A stretch of DNA of 64,000 nt from Zetaproteobacteria bacterium CG_4_9_14_3_um_filter_49_83 (GCA_002791545.1 PFXG01000079.1:21036-85035), one strand, 5' to 3'; counted from the first letter of the stretch, positions 18,932 through 28,667 are shown. Program-made: numbers and translations. The notes: generated by a model not told the origin, from the sequence alone.

Positions 18932-20116
18932 ATGGCAGGCAACCAACAATCACTTTTAATAACATGTCCAAAACCTGATTCGGTAGCAGGTTGGCTGGCT
19001 ATGCTGGATCAGCCGCAGGCTGATCGGGATTATCAGCCCGGCCATGAGCGTATGCATCGTTTGCTGAGCAGGCTGGAGCTGAAAAAACCGGCTTACCGCA
19101 TTCGCATTGCCGGAACCAATGGCAAAGGATCGACCGCTCACATGACAGCGAATGCTTTGCAGGCTGCCGGTTTGAAGGTTGGGCTGTTTACCTCACCACA
19201 TATTCTGCATTTTAATGAGCGTATCCGTATTCATGGGTTGGATATTACCGATGAACAGTTGGCGCATTTGCTGGAGCTGTTGGTACCGACCGCGCTGGAG
19301 ATGGGCGCTTCCTATTTTGAAACAGCAACGGCTATTGCATTGCAGGCATTCAGTGATGCATGTGTCGATGTTGAAATCCTGGAGGCTGGAGTCGGAGCGC
19401 GTTTTGATTCTACAACATCGGTGCCTGCCGATATGGCTCTTCTTACACCAGTCGGTCTTGATCATCAGAACTGGCTGGGAGACACATTAATTCGTATTGC
19501 CGATGAAAAGTCATGGATCTTTTCCGGCTGTAAGTCTTGTTATTCCGCACCTCAGAATGCCGATGTCATGCGTCTGCTGAAAGAGAAACGTGCTGATTTG
19601 CAAGTTGTGCTTGCTCTGGCTGAACAACCACTGCGCATGTTGGGGCAGCATCAAAAGGGAAATGCGGCGCTGGCGCTCGCAGCGGCTGAGCATGTGTGTG
19701 GCGAGTTGCTTGTGCATTGCGATGATGAGTGTCTGAGTGATGCAGTTGCGTATACTCTGGTTCCCGGGCGCTTGCATAAGGTGAATTATCAACATGCAAG
19801 CATTTGGCTTGATGCGGGTCACAATATGCATGCCATCGAGGCGCTGATGCCAGCTATAGCAAGGCTGGCTGATCCGCTGGATGCAATTCTTGTTTTCACC
19901 CGCGAGGACAGATCTCTGGATGATGCGTTGCCGATGCTTAAGGCAGCGGCCCTGCGTATTGTGGTTTCCCGGCGTTCTGATCCGGTTCATGGCTATGCAG
20001 ATGTGATCGATGGGCTGGAATCTGTACTGATGGGCAAGAAAGACGCCAAAATTCTTGTGCTGGGTTCATTTACGACAGTTGCCCGGGTGCTGAACTGGCT
20101 GAAGGAGCGCAGTTAG
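18932..20116 (+). CDS. folC: Bifunctional folylpolyglutamate synthase/dihydrofolate synthase FolC
   Basis: FolC adds glutamate to dihydropteroate and to folates. This is the complete, presumably native copy (394 residues). It carries the ATP-binding RIAGTNGKGSTAHM, FTSPHILHFNERIRI, a substrate loop around EMGASYFETATAIAL, LEAGVGARFDSTT, GLDHQNWLGDTLIRIADEK, and the C-terminal ligase domain with LDAGHNMHAIEAL. The start lies only 6 bases beyond the MITE repeat, so its original leader may have been disturbed. Two foreign folC fragments occur in the island downstream. The order accD-folC is common in proteobacteria. Confidence 0.95.
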   Translation: MAGNQQSLLITCPKPDSVAGWLAMLDQPQADRDYQPGHERMHRLLSRLELKKPAYRIRIAGTNGKGSTAHMTANALQAAGLKVGLFTSPHILHFNERIRIHGLDITDEQLAHLLELLVPTALEMGASYFETATAIALQAFSDACVDVEILEAGVGARFDSTTSVPADMALLTPVGLDHQNWLGDTLIRIADEKSWIFSGCKSCYSAPQNADVMRLLKEKRADLQVVLALAEQPLRMLGQHQKGNAALALAAAEHVCGELLVHCDDECLSDAVAYTLVPGRLHKVNYQHASIWLDAGHNMHAIEALMPAIARLADPLDAILVFTREDRSLDDALPMLKAAALRIVVSRRSDPVHGYADVIDGLESVLMGKKDAKILVLGSFTTVARVLNWLKERS

Positions 20117-20149
20117 CCACCGTATTTGCTCTGTGCTATATTTTCAAGC

Positions 20150-21352
20150 ATGGGCCACGATCCGATATTATTTACCATGTTTCTCATCTTCTTCGGCGCT
20201 TCAATATTGGCGACGCTGGCTTTGTTTGTGCGCCAGTCATTGCTGGTTGTGTATGTGGCGCTGGGAATATTGTGTGGTCCGGCAGTGCTGGGTTGGGTTG
20301 CAGATGCATCGCTGATCGCGGAGTTGTCGCATATTGGTATCGTGTTTCTGCTGTTCCTCTTAGGCATGAATCTTCCACCGCAAAAATTACTGCGTATGTT
20401 TTCAGAAACGATGAAGGTGACGTTGCTCAGTTCATGTGCCTTTACCTCTACCGGCTTTACCATCGCCTGGCTTTTTGGTTTTTCTTTAGCAGAAGCACTG
20501 GTCATTGGTGTCGCCTTTTTGTTTTCCAGCACCATCATTGCATTAAAGCTGTTGCCCACGACAGTGTTGCATCACCAGCGAGCGGGCGGCACCGTGATCA
20601 GTATTTTATTATTTCAGGATGTAATCGCGGTACTTGCATTGTTGTTGCTGCAGGGTGGTAACGATCACGGAACCGGACAGGGGCTGCTGTCTTTTGCCGG
20701 TGACAATGTGTTTCTCGCCATTATCACAAGTCTGCTCAGCTTGCCGGTGATGGGTGTAATTGTGTATGTGGTCAACAGGTTTGTGCTTCTTCGATTGTTT
20801 CAACGCTATGATGTGTTACAGGAATATCTTTTTTTGCTGGCGATTGGAAGTTGTCTGGGCGCCGCTCAACTGGCTTCATTTTTGGGTCTTTCCTATGAGA
20901 TTGGTGCATTTATGGCCGGAGTAGCTTTGGCCAGTAGCCCGATCTCTTTACATATTTCCGAGCGTCTGAAACCGCTACGAGATTTTTTCCTGATTATTTT
21001 CTTCTTTTCAATTGGCGCAGGCTTTAATCCGTTGGATCTGGCGCAAGTTCTCTTGCCGGCAATTATATTGGCTGTGGCAGCGGTTTGGCTGAAGCCCTTG
21101 TTGTTTGCATTGTTACTGAAGGGGTCGGGTGAAACTTCGGCAATGTCCGACGAGATTGGAGCCAGACTTGGCCAAATGAGTGAGTTCTCACTGTTGATTT
21201 CGGCGCTGGCCGTTCAGTTGCAGGTGATTGGTTCGCAAGCCTCCGATTTGATTGAACTGGCAACGCTGCTGAGTTTTGTGGTGTCTTCATGGTGGGTAGT
21301 TCGACGTTATCCAACCCCGATGGGGGCAGCCAGCCACTTGTTTCGCGATTAG
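20150..21352 (+). CDS. Cation:proton antiporter, CPA2/KefB-like membrane domain
   Basis: An integral membrane protein of ~400 residues with about a dozen hydrophobic segments. It fits the CPA2 Na+(K+)/H+ exchanger domain: LGILCGPAVLGWV, HIGIVFLLFLLGMNLP, ATSTIIAL-like FSSTIIALKLLP, LLFQDVIAVLALLLL, and SYEIGAFMAGVALASSP. It lacks the C-terminal TrkA-N/RCK domain of full KefB/KefC, ending soon after the last membrane segment. The ATG giving MGHDPILF is chosen over an upstream TTG. Ion specificity cannot be read from the sequence. It is the last ordinary gene before the accessory island. Confidence 0.88.
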   Translation: MGHDPILFTMFLIFFGASILATLALFVRQSLLVVYVALGILCGPAVLGWVADASLIAELSHIGIVFLLFLLGMNLPPQKLLRMFSETMKVTLLSSCAFTSTGFTIAWLFGFSLAEALVIGVAFLFSSTIIALKLLPTTVLHHQRAGGTVISILLFQDVIAVLALLLLQGGNDHGTGQGLLSFAGDNVFLAIITSLLSLPVMGVIVYVVNRFVLLRLFQRYDVLQEYLFLLAIGSCLGAAQLASFLGLSYEIGAFMAGVALASSPISLHISERLKPLRDFFLIIFFFSIGAGFNPLDLAQVLLPAIILAVAAVWLKPLLFALLLKGSGETSAMSDEIGARLGQMSEFSLLISALAVQLQVIGSQASDLIELATLLSFVVSSWWVVRRYPTPMGAASHLFRD

Positions 21353-21467
21353 GAGAGGGGGTTGTCGGCTGTTGTGATGAGGGCTGTTTAGCACAATGAT
21401 ATGTCGCCATGTTGCTCAAGGCTTGATTTCAATCGTCTTAACGGATTTCATTGGTAAGATGGGTCAA

Positions 21468-21518
21468 GTCTATCATCGTATCATTATTTGGTGAATTCAA
21501 GTTGGTATAATGATAGAC
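21468..21518 (+). promoter_or_regulatory. Candidate extended -10 promoter overlapped by a 9-bp inverted repeat
   Basis: GTCTATCAT (21468-21476) and its exact complement ATGATAGAC (21510-21518) are 33 bases apart, and the GGGT/ACCC context extends the match. A TGgTATAAT extended -10 (21503-21511) overlaps the right arm. No good -35 is visible. It could be a regulated promoter for the island or the terminal repeat of a decayed element; there is no ORF immediately after it. Confidence 0.4.
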
Positions 21519-21550
21519 CCCGATGGTGCGTTTTTAGAAATAGACAACGA

Positions 21551-21829
21551 ATGTGTAAATGTCAAGGCTGCCCCGGTTTTTTTTGCCCGTTTTTTGCTCT
21601 TTTTCCTCTAATTTTTCAGATGGAATCGGAACCGGGTCACCCATTATGCCGTTGTCACCCATTATGCCGAAGTGATGCCAACTAAGGAGATTGTGTGAGA
21701 AAGATCAAGAAAGTGTTGCAACTGAAATGTGCCAGCAAGCGCCAAATTGCCCGCGCCACGGTGGCGGAGTGCGACCTGCGCAAGATCGCCAATGCCGGTT
21801 TGAGCTGGTCTCTGGCGACAGGCTGCTAG
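21551..21829 (+). pseudogene. IS21-family remnant: terminal repeats and truncated istA transposase
   Basis: A 44-codon GTG-initiated frame (21695-21829), preceded by AAGGAG, encodes the extreme N-terminus of an IS21-type IstA transposase: RKIKKVLQLKCA, KRQIARATVAE and NAGLSWSL resemble the family pattern RKIxxVLRLK, xRQIARSL...STVAEY and AGLSWPL. Internal residues of the helix-turn-helix are missing and the frame stops at TAG. Upstream are two tandem copies of GTCACCCATTATGCCG (21636-21651 and 21654-21669), like the subterminal repeats of IS21 ends; the element's outer end may be the TGTGTAAATG near 21551. No istB is present. Confidence 0.65.
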
Positions 21830-21844
21830 AGGCGTTGCTCTGAA

Positions 21845-21929
21845 ATGAACGCAGATAATCTCACCCCGACCTCGCCCCCACCACCAAACCCACCGCCCCC
21901 GAAAGCTGGCTAGCCTCGACCATCAAACC
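21845..21929 (+). pseudogene. Degenerate foreign folC remnant (left copy of a flanking direct repeat)
   Basis: The first ~23 codons of a folC-like gene (MNADNLTPTS...), ended by a TAG. The DNA from 21841 to 21912 matches 28801-28873 with four mismatches and one indel. It then jumps to GCCTCGACCATCAA (21913-21926), which matches 29331-29344 of the longer right-hand folC fragment. So this is the same folC lineage with ~458 bases deleted internally, plus a frameshift. Together with the right copy it brackets the helicase/ATPase genes. Confidence 0.75.
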
Positions 21930-22001
21930 AATAGTACCTACAATCTGGGCTGAGATTGAATGCTGGCGGGAGTAATCTGGCCTGACTGAAAGGGGGAGTC
22001 C

Positions 22002-25000
22002 ATGCACAACTTGTTGCTCGTTATCAGCAGGGAACTGCAAATAATTTTGCAAACCAATCTGTTGTTATTGGCGGATGATTGGTGGGAACGTCATGTTCTT
22101 GCTGTTTTGACTTATCAGCAACAGGAGAGGGTCAAACAATCCCGCATCAATGATTTTTCCTGCCTTGATCTGGCCGCCCTACTGCGCGTTCTCGATCAGA
22201 ACTGGTATGAATTATCACAACAAAATCACTGGCCAAAAGAGGGGCGCAACTGGCTGAAAGAGGCGCAGACCATCCGAAACCGCTGGGCACACGCCACAAT
22301 TACGGCGGTAGAGCCGCAGGATGTTTACCGTGATTGCGATACCCTTGAACGTCTCTCCGCCATGCTTGGAGCCAGCCACTCAACCTTGGCCAATATTGCT
22401 GAATACAAACAGCAGCAGTTGATTTTGCTTGCGCAGCCTCTCGCCCCATCTGTTGCCACTACCCCAACGATGCCCCCGCCCGTGAATGTTCCGGCTGGCC
22501 ATCGCTTTGTAGTCGGCCAATTGTTATGCCTGAAAAGCAACCGCACCTGCCAATTCCCCGTGATGCAGGTGCTGGAGTCGCCAAACTCCGAACGTCGCTA
22601 TCAGGTTTTTGAGAACAATAAAATTTCCCGTTACTACGAAAGCCAGTTGGAAGCTGTGGAGCACTCCCCGGATGAACGCTCCGTATTGCCGTTGGCTGAT
22701 TTTCATGCCCGTCTGTCCGCGCTTCTGCTCACCTCTCCCGGCAGTGGCAACCTCTATTCGCTGCATGCCGGACGGGTGCGCCATGTTCCCTACCAGTACC
22801 GCCCAGTCATCAAACTGCTTCATGCAGACCGTCCGCGCCTGCTGATTGCCGATGATGTAGGAGTTGGTAAAACAATTGAAGCAGGGCTGATTATCAAAGA
22901 GTTACAAGCTCGTTCCGAACTGGCTGCGGTACTGATTATCTGCCCCAAAGCCTTGGTTGCCGAACAAAAATGGCAGAACGAGATGAGACGTTTCGGCGAA
23001 TCGTTTGCACACCTTGATAGTGGAACATTGCGTTATTGTCTTGATGAAACCGATAAAGACGGCTCTTGGCCGAGTCGGTACGCCCGCTCCATCGTGCCGT
23101 TCTCTCTGCTCAACAGTGAGTTACTTGATGGCCAGAGCACAGGCCGAAAACGCAAAAAAGGGTTGCGCGACCTTGATCCACCACCGCACTTTGATCTGGT
23201 CATTGTTGACGAAGCACACCACATCCGAAATGCCGACACATGGACACATCGCTCTGTGCGCTTTTTCTGTGACCACGCCGAAGCGGTGATTTTTCTGACT
23301 GCCACGCCGATTCAGTTGGGCAATCAAGACCTGTTTACCCTGCTTTCGGTGCTACGCCCCGATCTGGTCATTGACCAAGCAAGTTTTGCTCAAATGTCCG
23401 AGCCGAATCAGTTCATCCATAACGCAGCGAACGCGATTCGTCGTCAATCTGCCGATTGGCAGCGGCAGGCCAAAAGTGCATTGCTTGAGGTCAGAACAAC
23501 GGTTTGGGGAGACTTCTTTATTGCAGGCTCCCCCGAATTTCAACAGATATTGGACACGCTGGGCGATAAGGCATGTTCAACCGGTGAACGTATTGCTCTG
23601 TTGCACAAGATAGAATCGCTCTCAACATTCAATGCGCTGATTAACCGCACGCGCAGGCGAGACATCGGCGACTTCACCACCCGCAAGCCAGAGACGGTAT
23701 CCGTTCTTTTCAGCAATTCTCAACAACAACTCCACGATCAACTGCTGAGGGTGGCTGGGAACATTTATTCCGTCACACACGGGCAGCAGATGATCCGTTT
23801 CATGTTGAGCACACTGCGCCGTCAAGCGGCCAGTTGCCTCCACGCCCTGCGCCCGATGCTTGAACAGTGGTTGGCCAATAAATTCGATGAACTGGAACTG
23901 GCCGAAGAGGATGATTCTGACAGTGGCCCACCTTTGCAGTTGCCCTCGGTCAACGGGTTGCAACAGCAGATTCTTGAACTCATTGATGCTGCCAATGCGC
24001 TGGAAGAAGCCGACCCCAAACTGGACGCCTTCATCAACATCGTTCGCAACAAGCAGGCGCTGCCTAACAATAAGCTACTGGTTTTCACCAGTTTTCGGCA
24101 TACGTTGTTCTACTTGGCCGAGCATCTGAAAGCTGCCGGGGTGCGTGTCGGACTGATGCACGGCGGAGTTGCCGACGATGAGCGGCGGGAGGTGCGCCAA
24201 CGGTTTGCGTTGCCCAGAGATGAAGAGCATGCCTTGGATATTCTGCTTTCGACCGAAGTAGGCAGTGAAGGTCTCGACTTTCAGTTTTGCGATGCCATCG
24301 TCAACTACGACCTGCCGTGGAACCCGATGCGCATCGAGCAACGGATTGGCCGTATTGATCGTTATGGTCAACAGAGCGAAACCGTGGCTATCTACAATTT
24401 GGTTACACCCGGAACCATAGATGCCGAAATCTACGAGCGGTGTTTATGGCGTATCGGCGTATTTCAGGCGGCACTGGGTGCCAGCGAAGAGATTCTTGGT
24501 CAAATTACCAAGGAACTTCATGATATATCAGAAAATCTCTCTCTGACTCCAGCCGAGAGGGAATCCCGCCTGCAACAACTGACCGACAACGAACTGCGTG
24601 CCATTCACGAACAAGAGACATTGGAGAAGCAGCAGGCCGAACTGTTCGGTTTGAGCGTGCCGAACATCAACGGAGAGATGGCAACTTCCGCTACCGGAGA
24701 CTGGTTGTTACCCAACTCATTGCATCGGCTGGTTGCCCACTACCTGAACCACCGCTGCGGCAAGCCAGATGCGATTCTGGGAGAAAAGCCGCTCAAAACC
24801 CTCCGCCTCGATAAAGAGGCGCGCATGACGCTGCTTGATGAGTTCCGGCAACAAAAAGCAGAAGGGGCAGTTGCCCTGGAATGGGAGCGCTGGCTCAAAG
24901 GAACCGATCAACATTTGTCGGTCACGTTTGAACAGGATTGTGCTTGTGACCATGCCAGCGCCGCACTGCTGCACGCTGGCCATCCCCTTGTGCAGGCGGC

Positions 25001-25550
25001 GGCCAGACATCAACCAGACAGCAACCCAATTTATGGCCTGTTCCGAGTCCCCGCTTTGGCAGATGTTGCGGCAGGTTGCTATCCGTTTGCCCTCTACCAC
25101 TGGCACAAGCGTGGGGCACGAAACGACAATGAGATGGTAGCCGTGGTTGCTGATGCCCATATCGAAGAACATCTTTTCGATCTATTGGCCAAGGCAGATG
25201 AAGCCCGCGACGCGCAATTGCCCGACCAAGAGGCATTCGATGCGCTGGAAGCAAATCATCATCAGCGTTGGCGTGATGCGCTGGCCAACCATCAGGAGCA
25301 GAACCAGCAACGGGTAGCGCACCAGTTGCAAAGCCTTGAAGCGAGCCACAAGGCACGCTTGGCTCTGATTGCCGACAAGCTGCAAGGCGTCACGGATGAA
25401 AAGATCATTCGGATGCGCGAAGGCGAGCGCACCAACATAGAAGCCGATTATCGGAAGCGAAAATCACAACTCGAAATTGCCGCGAAGAGTGCCGATATTC
25501 GTGCTGAGGCGGTGGCGTTTGGGGTGCTGGTTGTGGAGGAAGAGAGATGA
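22002..25550 (+). CDS. SNF2/RapA-like helicase with N-terminal Swt1-type HEPN domain
   Basis: A 1182-residue multidomain protein, preceded by AAGGGGGAG. Residues ~1-125 are alpha-helical and resemble the Swt1-like HEPN family, with the RNase-type Rx4H motif R92...H97 (RNRWAH). A middle region (~160-255) may be a DNA- or partner-binding module. The SF2 helicase core follows: Walker A DDVGVGKT (284-291), DEAHH at 403-407, LTATPIQLGNQDLF, motif V GSEGLDFQ near 753 and motif VI RIGRIDRYGQ near 780. The order and motifs are those of SNF2/RapA-type ATPases. The C-terminal ~100 residues are charged and likely coiled coil. Its TGA overlaps the ATG of the next gene, so both products probably act together, most plausibly in defence against invading DNA. 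Confidence 0.85.
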   Translation: MHNLLLVISRELQIILQTNLLLLADDWWERHVLAVLTYQQQERVKQSRINDFSCLDLAALLRVLDQNWYELSQQNHWPKEGRNWLKEAQTIRNRWAHATITAVEPQDVYRDCDTLERLSAMLGASHSTLANIAEYKQQQLILLAQPLAPSVATTPTMPPPVNVPAGHRFVVGQLLCLKSNRTCQFPVMQVLESPNSERRYQVFENNKISRYYESQLEAVEHSPDERSVLPLADFHARLSALLLTSPGSGNLYSLHAGRVRHVPYQYRPVIKLLHADRPRLLIADDVGVGKTIEAGLIIKELQARSELAAVLIICPKALVAEQKWQNEMRRFGESFAHLDSGTLRYCLDETDKDGSWPSRYARSIVPFSLLNSELLDGQSTGRKRKKGLRDLDPPPHFDLVIVDEAHHIRNADTWTHRSVRFFCDHAEAVIFLTATPIQLGNQDLFTLLSVLRPDLVIDQASFAQMSEPNQFIHNAANAIRRQSADWQRQAKSALLEVRTTVWGDFFIAGSPEFQQILDTLGDKACSTGERIALLHKIESLSTFNALINRTRRRDIGDFTTRKPETVSVLFSNSQQQLHDQLLRVAGNIYSVTHGQQMIRFMLSTLRRQAASCLHALRPMLEQWLANKFDELELAEEDDSDSGPPLQLPSVNGLQQQILELIDAANALEEADPKLDAFINIVRNKQALPNNKLLVFTSFRHTLFYLAEHLKAAGVRVGLMHGGVADDERREVRQRFALPRDEEHALDILLSTEVGSEGLDFQFCDAIVNYDLPWNPMRIEQRIGRIDRYGQQSETVAIYNLVTPGTIDAEIYERCLWRIGVFQAALGASEEILGQITKELHDISENLSLTPAERESRLQQLTDNELRAIHEQETLEKQQAELFGLSVPNINGEMATSATGDWLLPNSLHRLVAHYLNHRCGKPDAILGEKPLKTLRLDKEARMTLLDEFRQQKAEGAVALEWERWLKGTDQHLSVTFEQDCACDHASAALLHAGHPLVQAAARHQPDSNPIYGLFRVPALADVAAGCYPFALYHWHKRGARNDNEMVAVVADAHIEEHLFDLLAKADEARDAQLPDQEAFDALEANHHQRWRDALANHQEQNQQRVAHQLQSLEASHKARLALIADKLQGVTDEKIIRMREGERTNIEADYRKRKSQLEIAAKSADIRAEAVAFGVLVVEEER

Positions 25551-28500
25551 CCATGGACTACGAGGCGATACGCCAGAAAAATATCAAAGAGTACGGCGAA
25601 GGAACGCGCCACCTCTCTTACTTCGCCGACATCTATTCGACCCGCACTCACTTTCTCTACGAGGTGCTGCAAAACGCCGAAGATGCACTGGCACGCCGAC
25701 CAAACAACAGGCCGACTGGCTATGTGCACTTCCATTTGCATGATGATCGTCTTGAGATACGCCATAACGGCGCGCCATTCACTGAACGCGATGTCAGCGG
25801 GATTTGTGGCATCGGCGAAGGAACCAAGGCAGGTGACTTTACCCAGATCGGCAAGTTCGGCATCGGTTTCAAATCGGTCTATGCCTACACCTTTTATCCA
25901 CAGATTCACTCCGGTGGCGATCATTTCAGAATTTGCCGCTTCGTTGAACCACATGCGGTTGCCTCCATTTCAGAGGCAGAGACGCTTATTGTCTTGCCGT
26001 TCGATCAACCAGACAAACGACCAGCTTGGGCATTTCGTGCGGATGTACCCGCCAAAAGTGCGGTACAAGAGATTGGCAACGCCATCAAAAAACTCGGCAT
26101 TCGCACCATGCTGTTCCTGCGCCATATCGGAGAAATCAAATGGACTCTTCCAGACGGAAAGAGTGGCCACTTCATCAGAAGCGTGGAAACACTTCCGGGG
26201 CATGAAGACGCAAGAAAAGTCGAAGTGCTGGATCATGTTGGAAGCACCGAAGAGTGGCAGATATTCCAGCAATGTTGCGCAGTTCAGGATGCGGGTAAGG
26301 CACATGACGTAACTGTTGAGGCAGCTTATCTGGTCAAGGCAGGAGACGTAACCAGAGCCAGTGATACCGAGTTGGTTGTCTATTTTCCAACGGAAAAGAA
26401 AACCGAACTAGGCTTTTTGATTCAGGCTCCGTTCAAAACCACCAAAGCAAGAGACAACATCAAAAGCGATGACCCAGCCAATCGCCAGATGATTGAGGCG
26501 CTGGCTAAATTGACCGCATCCAGTCTAGAAAAGTTGCGCGACCTTGGCCTGCTGAGTGTGGCGAGCTACAACGCCTTGCCGTTGCGCGGACAGGATTTCC
26601 CAGTAGGCAGTCTGTTCCGCCCGATTTACGACAAGGTGCGCGAAGCGTTTCAAACCCAGCGTTTGCTGCCTGCGCACGGCGGTGGATTTGTCTGTGCCAG
26701 CAAAGCAAAGCTGGCTCGTGGTAAGGAGTTGGTTGAACTGTTTTCGCCGGAGCAGCTTGGCACGCTGTTTGGTAAGGAAAAACTGGCATGGCTCGATTCG
26801 TCCATTACAGAAAGCGGGTCTGCTGCGAATTTGCACACCTACCTGATAGGCAAGAAAATTTCCTCATGGTCAAACGAATGGGAGTTGGAACCGCTGAAAG
26901 AAGGCATTGAAGTTACCCCTCAGGATATTGCCTCGAAATTGATGCCATATTTTTTTGGGCAACAATCCATTGAATGGCTGATCCGATTTGTAATATATGC
27001 AAGTAATGGTTCTCAAGAAATTAAACGCACGCCATTGGTCAGATTGATTGATGGTAAGCATGTTGCTGTGCCATCCGATACGAGCGCAAAACGCCCTGCG
27101 TGGTTTGTCCCAAAAAAGGCTGACTATTTTGACCTGTCGGAATTCCCGCTGATACATCCCAATCTGGCTGACAATGAGGGAGTGAGAAAATTCTTGGAGA
27201 AGGAAGGTATCCGGGAGATTGATGCAGCAGCTATTGTGGAGCGTGCCATTCTTCCACAATACAAAGGCCGAAATACTGTATTTGACGAGACCAATTACCG
27301 CGAACATCTACGCCAGATTCGCAAGGCTTATGCAGAGAGTAACGACAGCACGAAACAACAGCTTAAAACCAGCTTGAATAATGCCGCATGGGTTGCATGC
27401 GTTCATGCTAGTGGCAACGATCCTGATAAGATTGTTTGGAGGCGTGCGGATGCAACCGACGTATTTGCGAGGACTGCCGATCACGAAAGTTGGTTTCTTG
27501 GGTTGGACAGTGTGGGGGCATATTTTCTTCACCCGTCGGTAAATGATGAACTCAATAGTTTTGCCTCTAGCTTGGTCAAACCCGCTACTGTGCTGACTCA
27601 GAATCTGCATCCATCGGAATACACAGCACAACTATCTTCCTGCTATGGCAAACACAAGCAAGGGCTAAACGGATTCAAGCCCGACGCGACGGTTATTGGT
27701 TTGCAAGCAGCACTTGATAGTTGGAACACAGAAAGAGCCAGCATCCTCTGGAACATTATGTTATCCGCTCCTCGCATCATCAGTGGCGAAACGCAAAGCG
27801 AATCAAATCGCCAACGATTGGATGCTGCCCCAAAGAATCTCGAATACACCGAAGTTGGCAATCTATGCCGTGACCGGGCTTGGCTACCCGACAGGAATGG
27901 AGAGTGGCGCAAGCCCAGTGAGCTTTTTCTTTCCGACCTGCCGGATGGATTTGATACGACTTCTATTCGCGCCAAGGAGGTGGCTGATAAGCTGGGGATG
28001 AAGCGTCCTGTATCCAGCGAAACCATTGATGCCTTGGGATTCAAGGACGAAGAAGAATTGCGTAGGGCGCAAGCAATAGTTCAATCACCAGATGAGTTTC
28101 GGGAATTTGAAGAGTTCAAACGACGCAGGCAAGAAGAGGGTAATTCCAAACCAGCTTTGCCAGACAAAACCTCTCCCGCCCCCCAAAGGCGTGAGGTGAA
28201 AATAGCCGAAGAGGCTCGCAACACACCAGAGAAAACGCAAGAGACCAGAGAGCGAACCGTTGATCCAGACTATAGCGGAGCGCAAGGTGACGCGAGAACC
28301 TACCTTAAACATCAGTACACGAATAAAGAAGGAGCAATGTTCTGCCAGCTCTGCCAAGCCCCGCAGCCTGTGATGTTGAATAGCGAGCCTCATTTTGAAG
28401 CGGTGGATTGCGTGGACGGCATCAACGCCCACCACAAACAGAACAAGTTGGCACTCTGCCCCAATCATGCCGCGATGTATAAAAACGGTGGTTTGACTCC

Positions 28501-28666
28501 CGATACCGTTCAGATCGCTATATGGGAATGTGATGGTCAGAGAATTCCGTTAAATCTAGCAGGTAACCAGGTTGAGCTATATTTCACGCAGCAGCATCTT
28601 GGCGATTTGCGCGCAGCACTGACATCCAAACATCAGCAACCGGCTGAAATCGCACCGTTGGAGTGA
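25547..28666 (+). CDS. GHKL (Hsp90/sacsin-like) ATPase with C-terminal HNH-like zinc motif
   Basis: A 1039-residue protein starting at an ATG that overlaps the helicase stop. The N-terminal ~230 residues form a GHKL ATPase of the sacsin/Hsp90-like type: N-box FLYEVLQNAEDA (E39, N43), G1 region IRHNGAPF (73-78), G2 region GKFGIGFKSVYAYT (102-115). A long middle region (~250-850) has no domain I can name. After a Glu/Lys/Pro-rich linker (~850-910) comes a cysteine cluster: C933-x2-C936, H962-H963 and C971-x2-H974 within ALCPNHAAMY. It resembles the treble-clef of HNH nucleases, but the usual catalytic His-His position reads Asp-Cys. Similar ATPases occur beside helicases in restriction-like systems. 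Confidence 0.8.
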   Translation: MTMDYEAIRQKNIKEYGEGTRHLSYFADIYSTRTHFLYEVLQNAEDALARRPNNRPTGYVHFHLHDDRLEIRHNGAPFTERDVSGICGIGEGTKAGDFTQIGKFGIGFKSVYAYTFYPQIHSGGDHFRICRFVEPHAVASISEAETLIVLPFDQPDKRPAWAFRADVPAKSAVQEIGNAIKKLGIRTMLFLRHIGEIKWTLPDGKSGHFIRSVETLPGHEDARKVEVLDHVGSTEEWQIFQQCCAVQDAGKAHDVTVEAAYLVKAGDVTRASDTELVVYFPTEKKTELGFLIQAPFKTTKARDNIKSDDPANRQMIEALAKLTASSLEKLRDLGLLSVASYNALPLRGQDFPVGSLFRPIYDKVREAFQTQRLLPAHGGGFVCASKAKLARGKELVELFSPEQLGTLFGKEKLAWLDSSITESGSAANLHTYLIGKKISSWSNEWELEPLKEGIEVTPQDIASKLMPYFFGQQSIEWLIRFVIYASNGSQEIKRTPLVRLIDGKHVAVPSDTSAKRPAWFVPKKADYFDLSEFPLIHPNLADNEGVRKFLEKEGIREIDAAAIVERAILPQYKGRNTVFDETNYREHLRQIRKAYAESNDSTKQQLKTSLNNAAWVACVHASGNDPDKIVWRRADATDVFARTADHESWFLGLDSVGAYFLHPSVNDELNSFASSLVKPATVLTQNLHPSEYTAQLSSCYGKHKQGLNGFKPDATVIGLQAALDSWNTERASILWNIMLSAPRIISGETQSESNRQRLDAAPKNLEYTEVGNLCRDRAWLPDRNGEWRKPSELFLSDLPDGFDTTSIRAKEVADKLGMKRPVSSETIDALGFKDEEELRRAQAIVQSPDEFREFEEFKRRRQEEGNSKPALPDKTSPAPQRREVKIAEEARNTPEKTQETRERTVDPDYSGAQGDARTYLKHQYTNKEGAMFCQLCQAPQPVMLNSEPHFEAVDCVDGINAHHKQNKLALCPNHAAMYKNGGLTPDTVQIAIWECDGQRIPLNLAGNQVELYFTQQHLGDLRAALTSKHQQPAEIAPLE

Positions 28667-28667
28667 G

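Noticed and set aside
22002..28666. DISARM, BREX or a classical restriction-modification system
   Set aside because: No DNA methyltransferase, PglX/PglZ, DUF1998 or PLD gene accompanies the helicase; only the SNF2-type core is shared.
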